DNA from: Polynucleobacter sinensis
GTDB lineage: Bacteria > Pseudomonadota > Gammaproteobacteria > Burkholderiales > Burkholderiaceae
Length of the DNA stretch: 64,000 nt
NCBI RefSeq assembly: GCF_001595985.1
Contig: NZ_LOJJ01000018.1
Coordinates: 264,816-328,815, forward strand
Direction: 5' to 3'
How positions within the stretch are numbered: position 1 is the stretch's first letter; each line of letters begins with the position of its first letter. The notes beneath the pieces were generated by a model, which saw nothing but the letters and a program-made list of their open reading frames with translations, ran no database searches and was not told the DNA's origin. Of this stretch, positions 27,768-37,187 are shown in pieces. The translations under genes were made by a program, and so were the position numbers.

Positions 27768-28541
27768 CTAGGCCAGCAATAGAAATACTGCTGGCCTATT
27801 TTGTAGTGGGGTACATGCCGCTTCATTTGGATAACGCTTACGCCAGTCGGCAATAGACAGTGTTGTAATCGTTTCCGATTCCAGGCTTAAGTCCATTCCA
27901 ATACATAGCATTGACTGTGGTGATAGCGCGCTCAGACAGGCCATCAACATTGCGGTATTGCGATAGGGCGTCTCAATCCAAATTTGCGTTTGCTGTAGCT
28001 TTCTAGATTCCGCCTCAAGCTGCTTGAGCTTGGCAATGCGGTCTTGCGCATCGTGTGGAATGTAGCCTTGAAACGCAAAGCGTTGCCCATTTAGTCCGCT
28101 CGCCATCAATCCCAGGAGAATCGAGCTTGGACCGACTAATGGTTTTACTTTTGCGCCAAGCTTATGGGCTGCTAGGACCAATTCTGCTCCAGGGTCGGCG
28201 ACGCCAGGCACTCCAGCCTCAGACATCAAGCCCATATCATTGCCGGCTATTAAAGGTTTGAGTAAGTCTATTGGCTTGGCGGCGTCACCGTACTTGGCAT
28301 TACGCGCAGCCCCACGCCATTCGCTCATTTGCATTTCTTGAATTGTGCAAGCCAGGGGTGAGACGCTATCGACCGCTTTTAGAAATGCACGCGCGGTCTT
28401 GGCATCTTCAACAATCCAATAAATTAATTTAGCGGTCTGAGAAATGGTTTCACTAGGGAGCACCCAGGGTAATTGTTCTGCGCGCCCCTCGTCTCCCAAA
28501 GTGTTGGGTATTAAATAGAGGGTGCCTAATGTCTTACTCAT
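27768..28541 (-). CDS. SAM-dependent methyltransferase, RsmI-like (tetrapyrrole methylase family)
   Basis: The 257-residue chain matches the tetrapyrrole methylase fold: GTLYLIPNTLGD at the start, NDMGLMSEAGVPGVADPGAELVLAAH (the GxPxxxDPG-type SAM loop, about residue 100) and VGPSSILLGLMASGL (about 137). This is close to RsmI, which 2'-O-methylates C1402 of 16S rRNA, but the first motif reads PNTLGD rather than the PTPIGN-like sequence usual in RsmI. It may be a paralogue of RsmI; the substrate is uncertain. It is followed on the same strand by nothing and is preceded by maf. Confidence 0.82.
   Translation of the reverse strand: MSKTLGTLYLIPNTLGDEGRAEQLPWVLPSETISQTAKLIYWIVEDAKTARAFLKAVDSVSPLACTIQEMQMSEWRGAARNAKYGDAAKPIDLLKPLIAGNDMGLMSEAGVPGVADPGAELVLAAHKLGAKVKPLVGPSSILLGLMASGLNGQRFAFQGYIPHDAQDRIAKLKQLEAESRKLQQTQIWIETPYRNTAMLMACLSALSPQSMLCIGMDLSLESETITTLSIADWRKRYPNEAACTPLQNRPAVFLLLA
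27769..27804 (+). terminator. Possible terminator of the rluC-sppA operon, inside the end of the methylase gene
   Basis: TAGGCCAGCA (27769-27778) pairs with TGCTGGCCTA (27789-27798), followed by TTTTGT. The hairpin lies over the last codons and stop of the minus-strand methylase gene. Confidence 0.5.
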
Positions 28542-28552
28542 AGTGTGATGAT

Positions 28553-29164
28553 TTATTTTTTTGGTGGAATATCAAAACCCGCGTCGCGTAGCAGGCCACT
28601 TAAGGCAATGAGTGGCAGACCAATCAGTGCAGTTGGATCATCGCTCTTAATCGCTTCTAGCAAGGAGATTCCCAGGCCTTCGGATTTGGCGCTACCTGCG
28701 CAGTCGTAGGGCTCCTCGGCTAGAAGATAGGCTTCCAACGCTTCATCGGAGAGCTTGCGAAATTTCACTTCGGTGGGGACATTCAAAGTGGTTTGTAAAT
28801 CTCCCCTCATCAAGCAAAGGGCAGTTTGGAATGTGACAGTTGCGCCGCGCATCAGTTGAAGTTGCGCTATGGCCCGCTCAAAATTACCGGGCTTCCCAAT
28901 AGCTGCCCCACAGAGATCGGCAACTTGATCGGAGCCAATAACCCATGCGTCAGGATGTTCTCTGGAAACGGCAGCAGCCTTTGCTTTTGCGAGTCGCAAA
29001 GCCAAATCAATGGTGCTCTCACCAGCTAATGGGGTTTCATCAACCTGAGGCGATACCACTGAAAATGGGATGCGCAGGCGCTCTAATAGCTCTCGACGGT
29101 AGATTGAGGTGGATGCCAAAATTAGTTTTTTTGCGGAATTACTCATCACTGCTTGTGCCTTCAT
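28553..29164 (-). CDS. Maf-like nucleotide pyrophosphatase (YceF type)
   Basis: Maf proteins hydrolyse non-canonical nucleotides; the YceF branch prefers 7-methyl-GTP. Signatures are LILASTSIYRRELLERL near the start, SPQVDETPL, and the catalytic aspartate in VIGSDQVADLCG (about residue 79). YRR after LAST is typical of the YceF branch, and the yceD-rpmF neighbourhood also favours YceF. First and seventh codons are both Met; the shorter (29146) matches family length better. Divergent yceD starts 13 bp away. Confidence 0.9.
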   Translation of the reverse strand: MKAQAVMSNSAKKLILASTSIYRRELLERLRIPFSVVSPQVDETPLAGESTIDLALRLAKAKAAAVSREHPDAWVIGSDQVADLCGAAIGKPGNFERAIAQLQLMRGATVTFQTALCLMRGDLQTTLNVPTEVKFRKLSDEALEAYLLAEEPYDCAGSAKSEGLGISLLEAIKSDDPTALIGLPLIALSGLLRDAGFDIPPKK

Positions 29165-29177
29165 TTAGACTGATGTC

Positions 29178-29759
29178 ATGAATCGTAATCAAGTTTTACC
29201 TCAAGTCGAGCTCTCTGCTGATCCCAGTGCTTTGCGCCGGGTCGATTTTTGTGCCCCGCAGTCTTACCGAGGCAATGGCTTTCTGGACGTCCCAGCCTTG
29301 CCTAGAGTGGCTCAAGAGGCGTCTAGCGTTGAGTCGGGAGATGGTTTTGACTGGCAGATTGAGACTCACTTTACCCAATCCCCGGGATCAGAGCCCCGTC
29401 AAATACTCCAATTGGGTCTAAAAGGGCGTATTCACCTGGTATGCCAGCGCTGCCTTCAAGACTGTCCTTTGGATTTGGCTGAAGAGCGCCAATTTGTCAT
29501 TGTGGCCAGCGAGGCTGAGGCTGACGCTTTCCCCATGGAGGATGATCAGCAAGAGCCTTTAGTCGCTAGCCAGCATTTTGATCTGCTAGAGCTAATTGAG
29601 GATGAAATTTTGCTTTCTCTTCCCTTAATTCCGAAGCATCCAGAGGGCACCTGTAAAGCTCACAGATCCTCATTTGGAGAGTCTGGAGCAGGTTCTGATG
29701 AGCTTGAAAAGCCTGAAAATCCCTTTAACATATTGAAAAATATGAAGAAAAATTCATAA
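29178..29759 (+). CDS. yceD: DUF177 protein YceD (23S rRNA accumulation protein)
   Basis: The 193-residue protein has the DUF177 pattern: an RVDFCAPQSYRGNG-type N-terminus, LGLKGRIHLVCQRCLQDCPLDL with the CxxC at about residue 91, and an acidic C-terminal half (LLELIEDEILLSLPLIP). YceD lies upstream of rpmF in nearly all proteobacteria and plants, and is needed for proper 23S rRNA levels. rpmF follows 102 bp later. The tail beyond LIPKHPEGTC is variable and uninformative. Confidence 0.9.
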   Translation: MNRNQVLPQVELSADPSALRRVDFCAPQSYRGNGFLDVPALPRVAQEASSVESGDGFDWQIETHFTQSPGSEPRQILQLGLKGRIHLVCQRCLQDCPLDLAEERQFVIVASEAEADAFPMEDDQQEPLVASQHFDLLELIEDEILLSLPLIPKHPEGTCKAHRSSFGESGAGSDELEKPENPFNILKNMKKNS

Positions 29760-29861
29760 GTCAACTGTATTGAGTCAGTTCATTCGCTGTTTCAATTAAC
29801 AACAAATCAAGCATTTAGGGGATTTTCCATGCTAGAATATCGCCTTGCTTAGGAGTTCAAT

Positions 29862-30041
29862 ATGGCCGTCCAACAGAATAAAAAATCACCTTCCAAACGT
29901 GGCATGCATCGTGCGCACGACTTTTTGACCGCACCTGCTACGGCTGTTGAAGCCACAACTGGTGAGGCCCATTTGCGCCACCACATTTCACCAAACGGCT
30001 ACTATCGTGGTCGTAAAGTTGTTAAAACCAAAAACGACTAA
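29862..30041 (+). CDS. rpmF: 50S ribosomal protein L32
   Basis: This 59-residue protein starts [20 protein letters not shown] and continues with [17 protein letters not shown], the standard L32 sequence. AGGAG lies 7 bp before the ATG. It lacks the zinc cysteines seen in some L32 forms (C-minus form). It sits between yceD and the terminator that precedes plsX, the common yceD-rpmF-plsX order. Confidence 0.97.
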   Translation: MAVQQNKKSPSKRGMHRAHDFLTAPATAVEATTGEAHLRHHISPNGYYRGRKVVKTKND

Positions 30042-30062
30042 TTTTTTAGTCTGAAAAGATAG

Positions 30063-30090
30063 AAGCGGCTCCAATAAAAGCCGCTTTTTT
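30063..30090 (+). terminator. Terminator after rpmF
   Basis: AAGCGGCT (30063-30070) and AGCCGCTT (30079-30086) enclose CCAATAAA, followed by TTTTTT. It may be partial, since plsX starts only 36 bp later. Confidence 0.8.
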
Positions 30091-30125
30091 CTTGGATAAA
30101 ACCACTTGCAGCATTACATGATTTT

Positions 30126-31136
30126 ATGAGCGTCACTCTTGCTATCGATGCCATGGGCGGAGATCACGGAGTAGTTGTTACGGTCCCGGCTTGTTGCGAC
30201 TTCCTTGAAAAACATGTAGATGTGAAGATTGCCTTAGTTGGTGATCCGCAATTACTCAAGCAGACCTTGAGTAAATTCCCAAAGGCGCCTAGTGAGCGTA
30301 TTCAAATTATCCCGGCTAGTGAAGTTGTCTTGATGGATGACCCCATAGAGATTGCGCTTCGTCGGAAAAAAGATTCTTCAATGCGCGTTGCTATCGAACA
30401 GGTTAAAGAGGGTGCGGCTGATGCCATCATCTCTTCTGGCAATACAGGTGCTTTGATGGCTATTTCACGTTATGTCCTGAAAACCCTCGAAGGAGTTGAC
30501 CGTCCTGCAATAGCTACCGCTATCCCCAATGAAAAAGGGCGTGGAACTACTATGCTTGATCTGGGTGCTAACGCAGATTGTGAGCCTATGCACTTACTGC
30601 AGTTTGCGCAAATGGCAAACGTCATGGTTCAAGTAGTAGATGGCACCAAGAATCCTTCTATCGGTCTTTTAAATATTGGTGAGGAAGTGATTAAGGGTAA
30701 TGAAGTGGTCAAGCAGACTAGTGAGCTACTACGTCAATCTAACTTAAACTTTTATGGCAACGTAGAAGGTAATGATATTTTCAAAGGCACGACTGATATC
30801 GTTGTCTGTGACGGCTTTGTGGGTAACGTCGTTTTGAAGGCGAGTGAGGGTTTGGCCAAAATGATGAGCGGGATGATTCGTGAAGAATTCAATCGCTCGT
30901 GGTTGACCAAGTTAATGGCAATCTGCGCCATGGTTCCTTTGTTACGAGTTCGCAAACGCGTTGATCATCGTCGTTATAACGGGGCGGTACTGTTGGGATT
31001 ACGTGGCTGCGTCATTAAGAGTCATGGCTCTGCAGATCGTTTCGCATTTGGTTTTGCGCTTGAACGCGCGTATGAGGCGGCAAAGAATCGCATGGTGGAG
31101 CGCATAGGCCAGGCTTTTGTGGTGGAGACAAAATAA
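30126..31136 (+). CDS. plsX: Phosphate acyltransferase PlsX
   Basis: PlsX turns acyl-ACP into acyl-phosphate for phospholipid synthesis. The start [10 protein letters not shown] (residues 6-15) and the block [10 protein letters not shown] (about 102) are diagnostic, as are [10 protein letters not shown] and [12 protein letters not shown]. At 336 residues it has the standard length. fabH follows with a 2-bp gap. Confidence 0.97.
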   Translation: MSVTLAIDAMGGDHGVVVTVPACCDFLEKHVDVKIALVGDPQLLKQTLSKFPKAPSERIQIIPASEVVLMDDPIEIALRRKKDSSMRVAIEQVKEGAADAIISSGNTGALMAISRYVLKTLEGVDRPAIATAIPNEKGRGTTMLDLGANADCEPMHLLQFAQMANVMVQVVDGTKNPSIGLLNIGEEVIKGNEVVKQTSELLRQSNLNFYGNVEGNDIFKGTTDIVVCDGFVGNVVLKASEGLAKMMSGMIREEFNRSWLTKLMAICAMVPLLRVRKRVDHRRYNGAVLLGLRGCVIKSHGSADRFAFGFALERAYEAAKNRMVERIGQAFVVETK

Positions 31137-31138
31137 CA

Positions 31139-32125
31139 ATGACTACATATTCACGGGTTGCAGGTACTGGAAGCTACCTTCCGGAGTTGCGTTTAACCAA
31201 TCAAGATCTTGTGGAGCGTTTGGCGAAGATTGGCCTAGAGACGAGCGATGAATGGATCGTGACACGCAGTGGTATTTCCGCCCGTCATTTTGCCGCAGAC
31301 AATGAATTAACAAGCGATTTAGCAGTCAATGCCGCTAAGGCAGCATTGACTAGTGCTGGTTGCACATCCGAAGATCTCGATCTGATTATTTTGGCAACCT
31401 CTACGCCAGATCATTTGGGCGGCTTTCCAAGTACTGCTTGCGTCGTGCAAGATAAATTAGGTGCACATACCAATTGCGCAGCATTTGATGTGCAAGCAGT
31501 GTGCGCAGGTTTTACTTATGCTCTGGCGATTGCGGATGCATTTATTCGTTCGGGAACCTATAAAAAAGTATTGGTGATCGGTGCGGAAACATTTTCTCGG
31601 ATTCTCAACTTCGAAGATCGCACGACTTCCGTATTGTTTGGAGATGGTGCTGGTGCGGTAGTCCTTGAGGCCTCTCAAGAGCCGGGTATTCTGGCTACTG
31701 CATTGCATGCCGATGGCAGTCAGCGCGACATTCTGTGCGTACCAGGTCGCAGTGGTCATGGTCAAGTTCATGGCTCTCCATTTATGACAATGGATGGCCA
31801 AGCGGTATTTAAGTTGGCAGTGAAAGTGCTTGAGCAAGTGGCTCATGAGGCCTTAGATAAAGCCAATCTCACACCAGATCAAGTTGACTGGCTGGTTCCA
31901 CATCAAGCCAATATTCGTATTATGGAGAGTACTGCTCGTAAGATGGGTATGTCGATGGATAAAGTGATTGTGACTGTGCATGAGCATGGCAATACTTCTG
32001 CAGCATCGATTCCTTTAGCGCTTGATGCTGGTGTGCGTTCCGGTCAAATTCAGCGTGGCCAACATTTGTTACTAGAAGGTGTTGGTGGCGGATTTGCCTG
32101 GGGCGCTGTCGCAATTAAGTATTGA
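31139..32125 (+). CDS. fabH: 3-oxoacyl-[ACP] synthase III (KAS III)
   Basis: FabH starts fatty acid chains by condensing acetyl-CoA with malonyl-ACP. The catalytic triad is visible: Cys in [14 protein letters not shown] (about residue 122), His in VPHQANIRI (about 255) and Asn in HGNTSAAS (about 285). GTGSYLPE at the N-terminus is also typical. Length 328 is usual. It is the second gene of the plsX-fabHDG-acpP-fabF cluster. Confidence 0.97.
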   Translation: MTTYSRVAGTGSYLPELRLTNQDLVERLAKIGLETSDEWIVTRSGISARHFAADNELTSDLAVNAAKAALTSAGCTSEDLDLIILATSTPDHLGGFPSTACVVQDKLGAHTNCAAFDVQAVCAGFTYALAIADAFIRSGTYKKVLVIGAETFSRILNFEDRTTSVLFGDGAGAVVLEASQEPGILATALHADGSQRDILCVPGRSGHGQVHGSPFMTMDGQAVFKLAVKVLEQVAHEALDKANLTPDQVDWLVPHQANIRIMESTARKMGMSMDKVIVTVHEHGNTSAASIPLALDAGVRSGQIQRGQHLLLEGVGGGFAWGAVAIKY

Positions 32126-32180
32126 GACAACGGTATTTGGGCAAACGTATTTAATTAACTATTATTCAGCGAATATTTCT

Positions 32181-33116
32181 ATGACATTTGCATTTGTATT
32201 TCCAGGACAGGGTTCCCAATCTGTAGGGATGCTCAACTCTATCGCGGATCGCCCTGAAGTGCGCGCGACATTGCAAGAGGCTTCCGAAGCCTTAGGTGAA
32301 GATGTTGCAAAGCTGATTGCTGAAGGTCCTGCAGAGGCGCTTGCCCTCACAACGAATACTCAACCAGTGATGTTGACGGCTGCTATTGCGTTTTATCGTA
32401 CTTGGTTAGCTGCTGGTGGTGCCGTTCCTAAAGTGGTTGCTGGACATAGTCTTGGCGAGTACTCTGCTTTAGTTGCTGCTGACGTTCTTTCTTTTAAAGA
32501 TGCTGTGCCTTTGGTGCGTTTTCGTGCAGAAGCGATGCAGACTGCTGTGCCAGTCGGCACAGGGGGGATGGCTGCCATCTTGGGTTTAGATGACGCCACT
32601 GTAAAAACGGTATGTGCCGAAGCAGCTACTGCTTCAGGCGGTGTTGTTGAGGCGGTGAACTTTAATGCCCCTGGGCAGGTGGTGATTGCTGGTGGTAGCG
32701 ATGCAGTTGCCAAAGCCTGTGAATTACTCAAAGCGGCTGGTGCAAAGCGTGCTTTGCCATTGCCAGTGTCGGCTCCTTTCCATTCGTCTTTGTTGCAGCC
32801 TGCTTCTGAAAAGTTAAAGGCCTACCTAGCGAATATCGAATTTAAGGCCCCAAGCATCTCCGTGATTAACAACGTCGATGTAGAGATTCTTAACGATCCA
32901 GCTGCCATTAAAGACGCCTTAGTGCGTCAAGCCGCTAAACCAGTGCGTTGGCAGGAAACCATTAATGCAATGGCTCAGCAGGGTATCACTCAGGTTGTAG
33001 AGTGTGGCCCAGGCAAAGTATTGGCGGGACTAACTAAGCGCATCAATGAGAATGTTGTTGGCATTCCTGTTTTTGATGAAGCCAGCCTCACTGAAGCTCT
33101 GGCTACAGTGAAGTAA
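32181..33116 (+). CDS. fabD: Malonyl CoA-ACP transacylase
   Basis: FabD loads malonyl groups onto ACP. The start is set at ATG 32181 (MTFAFVFPGQGSQSVGML), although the frame is open upstream into fabH, because this gives the family N-terminus. The nucleophile is in VAGHSLGEYSALVAA (about residue 92) and the second catalytic His is in VSAPFHSSLL (about 200). 311 residues is the usual size. It lies 55 bp after fabH. Confidence 0.97.
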   Translation: MTFAFVFPGQGSQSVGMLNSIADRPEVRATLQEASEALGEDVAKLIAEGPAEALALTTNTQPVMLTAAIAFYRTWLAAGGAVPKVVAGHSLGEYSALVAADVLSFKDAVPLVRFRAEAMQTAVPVGTGGMAAILGLDDATVKTVCAEAATASGGVVEAVNFNAPGQVVIAGGSDAVAKACELLKAAGAKRALPLPVSAPFHSSLLQPASEKLKAYLANIEFKAPSISVINNVDVEILNDPAAIKDALVRQAAKPVRWQETINAMAQQGITQVVECGPGKVLAGLTKRINENVVGIPVFDEASLTEALATVK

Positions 33117-33170
33117 AAAAGAATTTAGAAATAATTCAGAACCCAATATAAGAAACAAGGGAAGACAAAT

Positions 33171-33914
33171 ATGAATCTCGACTTAAGTGGACAAATTGCA
33201 TTAGTTACTGGCGCATCGCGCGGCATTGGTCAGGCCATTGCGGAAGAGTTGGTGAAATGTGGTGCCAAAGTGATTGGCACTGCCACTTCTGAAGATGGTG
33301 CCAAAGCAATCAATGCGCGTTTGCAAGCGACCGGCGGGCGTGGCGCAGTTTTAAATGTGACCGATCCAAAAGCATGCGAAGACATGATTGATGTAATCGT
33401 AAAAGATTTTGGCGGTATCAATATTTTGGTCAACAACGCTGGCATCACACGCGATAACTTAGCAATGCGCATGAAAACCGATGAATGGACAGATGTTATT
33501 GATACCAATTTAAGTGCAGTTTTTCGCCTATCTCAGGCGGTAATGCGTCCTATGATGAAGGCACGTGCTGGTCGCATCATCAATATCACTTCCATTGTCG
33601 GGCACATGGGTAATCCCGGTCAGGCGAACTACGCCGCCGCAAAAGCAGGGGTTTCTGGTATGACTCGCGCCTTGGCGCGTGAAATTGGTAGCCGTAATAT
33701 CACCGTTAATTGCGTAGCCCCTGGCTTTATTGATACTGATATGACCCGCGCTTTGAGTGAAGAGCAGCAAAACGCCCTAAAAGTGAATATCCCCCTGGCA
33801 CGCCTCGGCAGCCCTGAGGATGTTGCCCAGGCAGTGGCATTTTTAGCCTCTCCAGCCGCTGGATACATTACTGGTAATACCTTACATGTCAATGGCGGAC
33901 TATATTTAGCCTAA
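33171..33914 (+). CDS. fabG: 3-oxoacyl-[ACP] reductase
   Basis: FabG reduces 3-oxoacyl-ACP with NADPH. The SDR motifs are complete: TGASRGIGQAIA (cofactor loop, residues about 14-25), NNAGITRDNLAMRM, and the Ser-Tyr-Lys triad in NITSIVGHMGNPGQANYAAAK (about 136-156). The substrate-binding end VNGGLYLA is also standard. An AAGGGAAGA ribosome site precedes the ATG. acpP follows after 102 bp. Confidence 0.97.
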   Translation: MNLDLSGQIALVTGASRGIGQAIAEELVKCGAKVIGTATSEDGAKAINARLQATGGRGAVLNVTDPKACEDMIDVIVKDFGGINILVNNAGITRDNLAMRMKTDEWTDVIDTNLSAVFRLSQAVMRPMMKARAGRIINITSIVGHMGNPGQANYAAAKAGVSGMTRALAREIGSRNITVNCVAPGFIDTDMTRALSEEQQNALKVNIPLARLGSPEDVAQAVAFLASPAAGYITGNTLHVNGGLYLA

Positions 33915-34016
33915 AAATACAGCGGGATTTGGTCATTTTTTGGCGGATTTGCTAATTCAGTCCGCCAAGCTGATAAAATCCCTTTCATCGTTTTTTTACA
34001 ACCCTTGGGGGACTTA

Positions 34017-34256
34017 ATGGATAACATCGAACAACGCGTTAAGAAGATCGTCGCTGAGCAATTGGGCGTCGCAGAAGCAGAGATCAAGAATGAATCTTCT
34101 TTTGTGAATGACTTGGGCGCAGACTCTCTTGACACTGTTGAGCTCGTAATGGCTTTGGAAGATGAATTCGGCATCGAAATTCCTGATGAGGAAGCTGAAA
34201 AAATCACTACTGTTCAGCTCGCGATCGATTTTGCTAAATCTAAAGCCCAGGGTTAA
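34017..34256 (+). CDS. acpP: Acyl carrier protein
   Basis: From the ATG at 34017 the protein has 79 residues ([18 protein letters not shown]), all acidic and helical. The phosphopantetheine serine is in [15 protein letters not shown] (Ser at about 37). A TTG start 12 bp upstream is possible but gives a non-standard end. GGGGGAC lies upstream. AcpS, which attaches the cofactor, is encoded at 43 kb. fabF starts 28 bp later. Confidence 0.98.
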   Translation: MDNIEQRVKKIVAEQLGVAEAEIKNESSFVNDLGADSLDTVELVMALEDEFGIEIPDEEAEKITTVQLAIDFAKSKAQG

Positions 34257-34284
34257 TTCCCTAGCTTAGTTAACAGCTATTATT

Positions 34285-35532
34285 GTGTCAGCATCAAATG
34301 GCCGTCGCCGGGTTGTCGTTACCGGCTTAGGTCTCATTTCACCTGTTGGTAATTCTGTTGATGTAGCCTGGTCTAATTTGCTTGCGGGCAAATCAGGTGT
34401 CGCTACCATCACGAAGTTCGACCATGCTCCACTGAGCGTGCATTTCGCTGGTGAGGTGAAGGATTTCAATGTTGAGGAATACGTTTCTGCTAAAGAGGCG
34501 CGCCATATGGATACTTTTATCCATTACGGTATTGCCGCTGGTACGCAAGCGATTCGCGATAGCGGTCTGCAAGTAACTGAAGAGAACGCAGAGCGCATTG
34601 GCGTCATGGTTGGCTCTGGCATTGGTGGTTTGCCAATGATCGAAGAGACTGGCGCTGAGTTGTTGGCTCGTGGCCCACGTCGTATCTCCCCATTCTTTGT
34701 TCCAGGCTCAATCATTAATATGATTTCTGGTCATCTCAGTATTTTGTTTGGTCTGAAAGGACCAAACGTTGCTGCAGTGACTGCCTGCACAACTGGCTTG
34801 CACAGCATTGGATTGGCTGCGCGCTTAATTCAATACGGTGATGCAGATGTGATGGTGGCTGGTGGTGCCGAGTCAACGATTTCCGCATTGGGTGTTGGTG
34901 GTTTCGCATCAGCCCGTGCACTATCTACCCGCAATGATGATCCTGCAACGGCTTCACGTCCTTGGGATAGGGACCGTGATGGTTTTGTTCTCGGTGAGGG
35001 TGCTGGCGTCGTTGTCTTGGAAGAGTATGAGCATGCCAAGGCGCGTGGCGCAAAGATTTATTGCGAACTCTTAGGTTTTGGTATGAGTGGCGATGCGTAT
35101 CACATGACTGCGCCAAACATGGATGGTCCGCGCCGTTGCATGGTGAATGCTATGCGTGATGCTGGCTTAAATCCTGATCAGATTCAATACATTAATGCCC
35201 ACGGTACCTCTACACCCTTGGGTGACAAGAATGAGACTGGTGCGATTAAAGCTGCCCTTGGCGATCATGCCAAAAAAACGCTCATCAACTCCACTAAGTC
35301 GATGACTGGCCACCTGTTAGGTGGAGCCGGCGGCTTGGAATCTGTCTTCACTATTCTGGCTCTTCATAATCAGAAATCTCCGCCAACGATCAATATCTTT
35401 AATCAAGATCCTGAGTGTGACTTGGACTACTGCGCCAATACTGCTCGAGATGTGAAGATTGATCATGCCGTTAAAAACAACTTTGGCTTTGGGGGTACTA
35501 ACGGTACCTTGATTTTTGGCAAACTGACCTAA
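34285..35532 (+). CDS. fabF: 3-oxoacyl-[ACP] synthase II (KAS II)
   Basis: FabF elongates acyl-ACP chains. The Cys-His-His triad is in [14 protein letters not shown] (about residue 168), [11 protein letters not shown] (about 308) and [12 protein letters not shown] (about 345). The start is GTG at 34285 ([16 protein letters not shown]). At 415 residues it is normal. It ends the fatty acid cluster; a serine protease follows 62 bp later. Confidence 0.97.
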   Translation: MSASNGRRRVVVTGLGLISPVGNSVDVAWSNLLAGKSGVATITKFDHAPLSVHFAGEVKDFNVEEYVSAKEARHMDTFIHYGIAAGTQAIRDSGLQVTEENAERIGVMVGSGIGGLPMIEETGAELLARGPRRISPFFVPGSIINMISGHLSILFGLKGPNVAAVTACTTGLHSIGLAARLIQYGDADVMVAGGAESTISALGVGGFASARALSTRNDDPATASRPWDRDRDGFVLGEGAGVVVLEEYEHAKARGAKIYCELLGFGMSGDAYHMTAPNMDGPRRCMVNAMRDAGLNPDQIQYINAHGTSTPLGDKNETGAIKAALGDHAKKTLINSTKSMTGHLLGGAGGLESVFTILALHNQKSPPTINIFNQDPECDLDYCANTARDVKIDHAVKNNFGFGGTNGTLIFGKLT

Positions 35533-35594
35533 TATTCTCTGTAAGCCTTTTCCTAATCTTTTTATTGGTTTTTACCAAGTAGGTCTATAGCAAT

Positions 35595-37043
35595 ATGAAA
35601 AAGTACTTTATTGCGCTCTTGACTATCTTTAGTCTGGGGCAATTTGCATTTATCCCATTTGCATCTGCGCAAACCCCACGCGTATCCATTCCAGATTTTG
35701 CTGATTTGGTTGAGCGCGCCAGCCCAGCGGTTGTGAATATTCGAACCACGGAAAAAGTGATGGTTCAGCAATCTCAAGGGGGCATCCCTGGAATGCCTGA
35801 AGATCAGGCGGAGTTCTTCCGACGTTTCTTTGGGGTTCCTATTCCCGGCTTGCCTGGCACGCCAAAGCAAGCGCAACCAAATTCAGGAAAACCACAAGAG
35901 GCTGATCGTGGCGTGGGTTCAGGCTTCATTATTGACTCTAATGGTTTAATTTTGACAAATGCCCACGTTGTAGAGGGCGCCAATACGATTTATGTCACAT
36001 TGACTGATAAGCGTGAGTACAAGGCCAAGTTGCTCGGCATGGATAAGCGCACCGATGTAGCGGTTGTGAAGATTGATGCTCGTGATTTACCCAGACTGCC
36101 ATTGGGCGATTCTTCTCGGGTAAGGGTAGGAGAGTGGGTTCTTGCAATTGGCTCTCCATTTGGACTCGAAAATACGGTGACTGCCGGAATTGTCTCCGCT
36201 AAGAGTCGCGATACTGGTGACTACTTGCCATTCATTCAGACTGATGTAGCGGTAAATCCAGGTAACTCTGGGGGCCCTTTACTCAATACTGCTGGTCAAG
36301 TTATCGGCATTAATTCTCAAATCTTTAGTCGCTCCGGCGGCTACATGGGAATCTCGTTTGCTATTCCGATTGATGAGGCGATGCGTGTTGCTGATCAGTT
36401 ACGCACTAACGGCAGGATGACGCGCGGCCGTATCGGTGTTGCTTTAGGCGAGATGACTAAAGAGATTGCTGAGAGTTTAGGTCTTGGCAAGCCGCGTGGC
36501 GCTTATGTGCGAAATGTTGAGCCTGGTGGCCCTGCGGCTGCCGGCGGAGTCGAATCGGGTGATGTGATTTTGAGCTTTAATGGGCGCGATATTGCCAAAT
36601 CTACCGATTTACCAAGGGCTGTTGGCGATACCAAGCCGGGAACTAGTGCAAGTCTTCAAGTTTGGCGTAAGGGTGCCACAAAGGATTTGATGGTTACAGT
36701 GGCTGATACGGAGTCTGGTCAAGCGGTAGCTAAGAAATCAGATAGCTCCGGCTCTAGTGGTGGGAATGTCAATTCCCTGGGCGTGGCTGTTTCAGAGCTT
36801 TCCGATAGCAAGAGGCGGGATTTAAACATCCGTGGTGGCGTTGAGGTTACCGCTCTTGGTGAGGGCCCTCTGGGGCGTGCTGGAGTACGCCCTGGGGATG
36901 TAATTATTCGGGTTGCCGATACTGATATCAGTGGTGTAAAGCAGTTTGAGGGCCTGGTTAAGGGCTTGGAGGCCAATAAGACGGTTCCAGTATTTGTTCG
37001 CCGGGCTGATAGCACCATGGTGATTCCCGTAAGGCCAAAATAG
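35595..37043 (+). CDS. Periplasmic serine protease, DegP/HtrA (MucD) family
   Basis: The 482-residue protein has a signal peptide (residues about 1-26, cleavage after ASA), a trypsin-like protease domain and two PDZ domains (about 280-365 and 390-480). The catalytic triad is His in ILTNAHVV (about 118), Asp in RTDVAVVKI (about 150) and Ser in NPGNSGGPL (about 224). It degrades misfolded envelope proteins. In Burkholderia and Ralstonia the gene here (mucD) follows rpoE-rseA-rseB, which are missing in this window. lepA comes next after 144 bp. Confidence 0.94.
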   Translation: MKKYFIALLTIFSLGQFAFIPFASAQTPRVSIPDFADLVERASPAVVNIRTTEKVMVQQSQGGIPGMPEDQAEFFRRFFGVPIPGLPGTPKQAQPNSGKPQEADRGVGSGFIIDSNGLILTNAHVVEGANTIYVTLTDKREYKAKLLGMDKRTDVAVVKIDARDLPRLPLGDSSRVRVGEWVLAIGSPFGLENTVTAGIVSAKSRDTGDYLPFIQTDVAVNPGNSGGPLLNTAGQVIGINSQIFSRSGGYMGISFAIPIDEAMRVADQLRTNGRMTRGRIGVALGEMTKEIAESLGLGKPRGAYVRNVEPGGPAAAGGVESGDVILSFNGRDIAKSTDLPRAVGDTKPGTSASLQVWRKGATKDLMVTVADTESGQAVAKKSDSSGSSGGNVNSLGVAVSELSDSKRRDLNIRGGVEVTALGEGPLGRAGVRPGDVIIRVADTDISGVKQFEGLVKGLEANKTVPVFVRRADSTMVIPVRPK

Positions 37044-37150
37044 TTAAAAACCTCGGTTTTTAACTAGAAAAAAAGGGTTTGGCGCTCTTTGGGCGCCACC
37101 CATTACAATCGCTTTAAGACGACTTTTTGCAGCGCATCATTGTGGTGCGT
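37041..37150 (+). promoter_or_regulatory. Structured degP-lepA gap with three hairpins
   Basis: Immediately after the protease stop, TAGTTAAAAACC-TC-GGTTTTTAACTA (37041-37066) is a perfect inverted repeat. Two further hairpins follow: TGGCGC...GCGCCA (37080-37098) and CGCATCA-TTG-TGGTGCG (37133-37149). TACAAT at 37104-37109 could be a -10 box for lepA. The first hairpin has no T-run after it, so it is not a classic terminator. Confidence 0.5.
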
Positions 37151-37187
37151 TCTGACAAGGCGTTTTTTGAAGACCACTTAAGACGCT

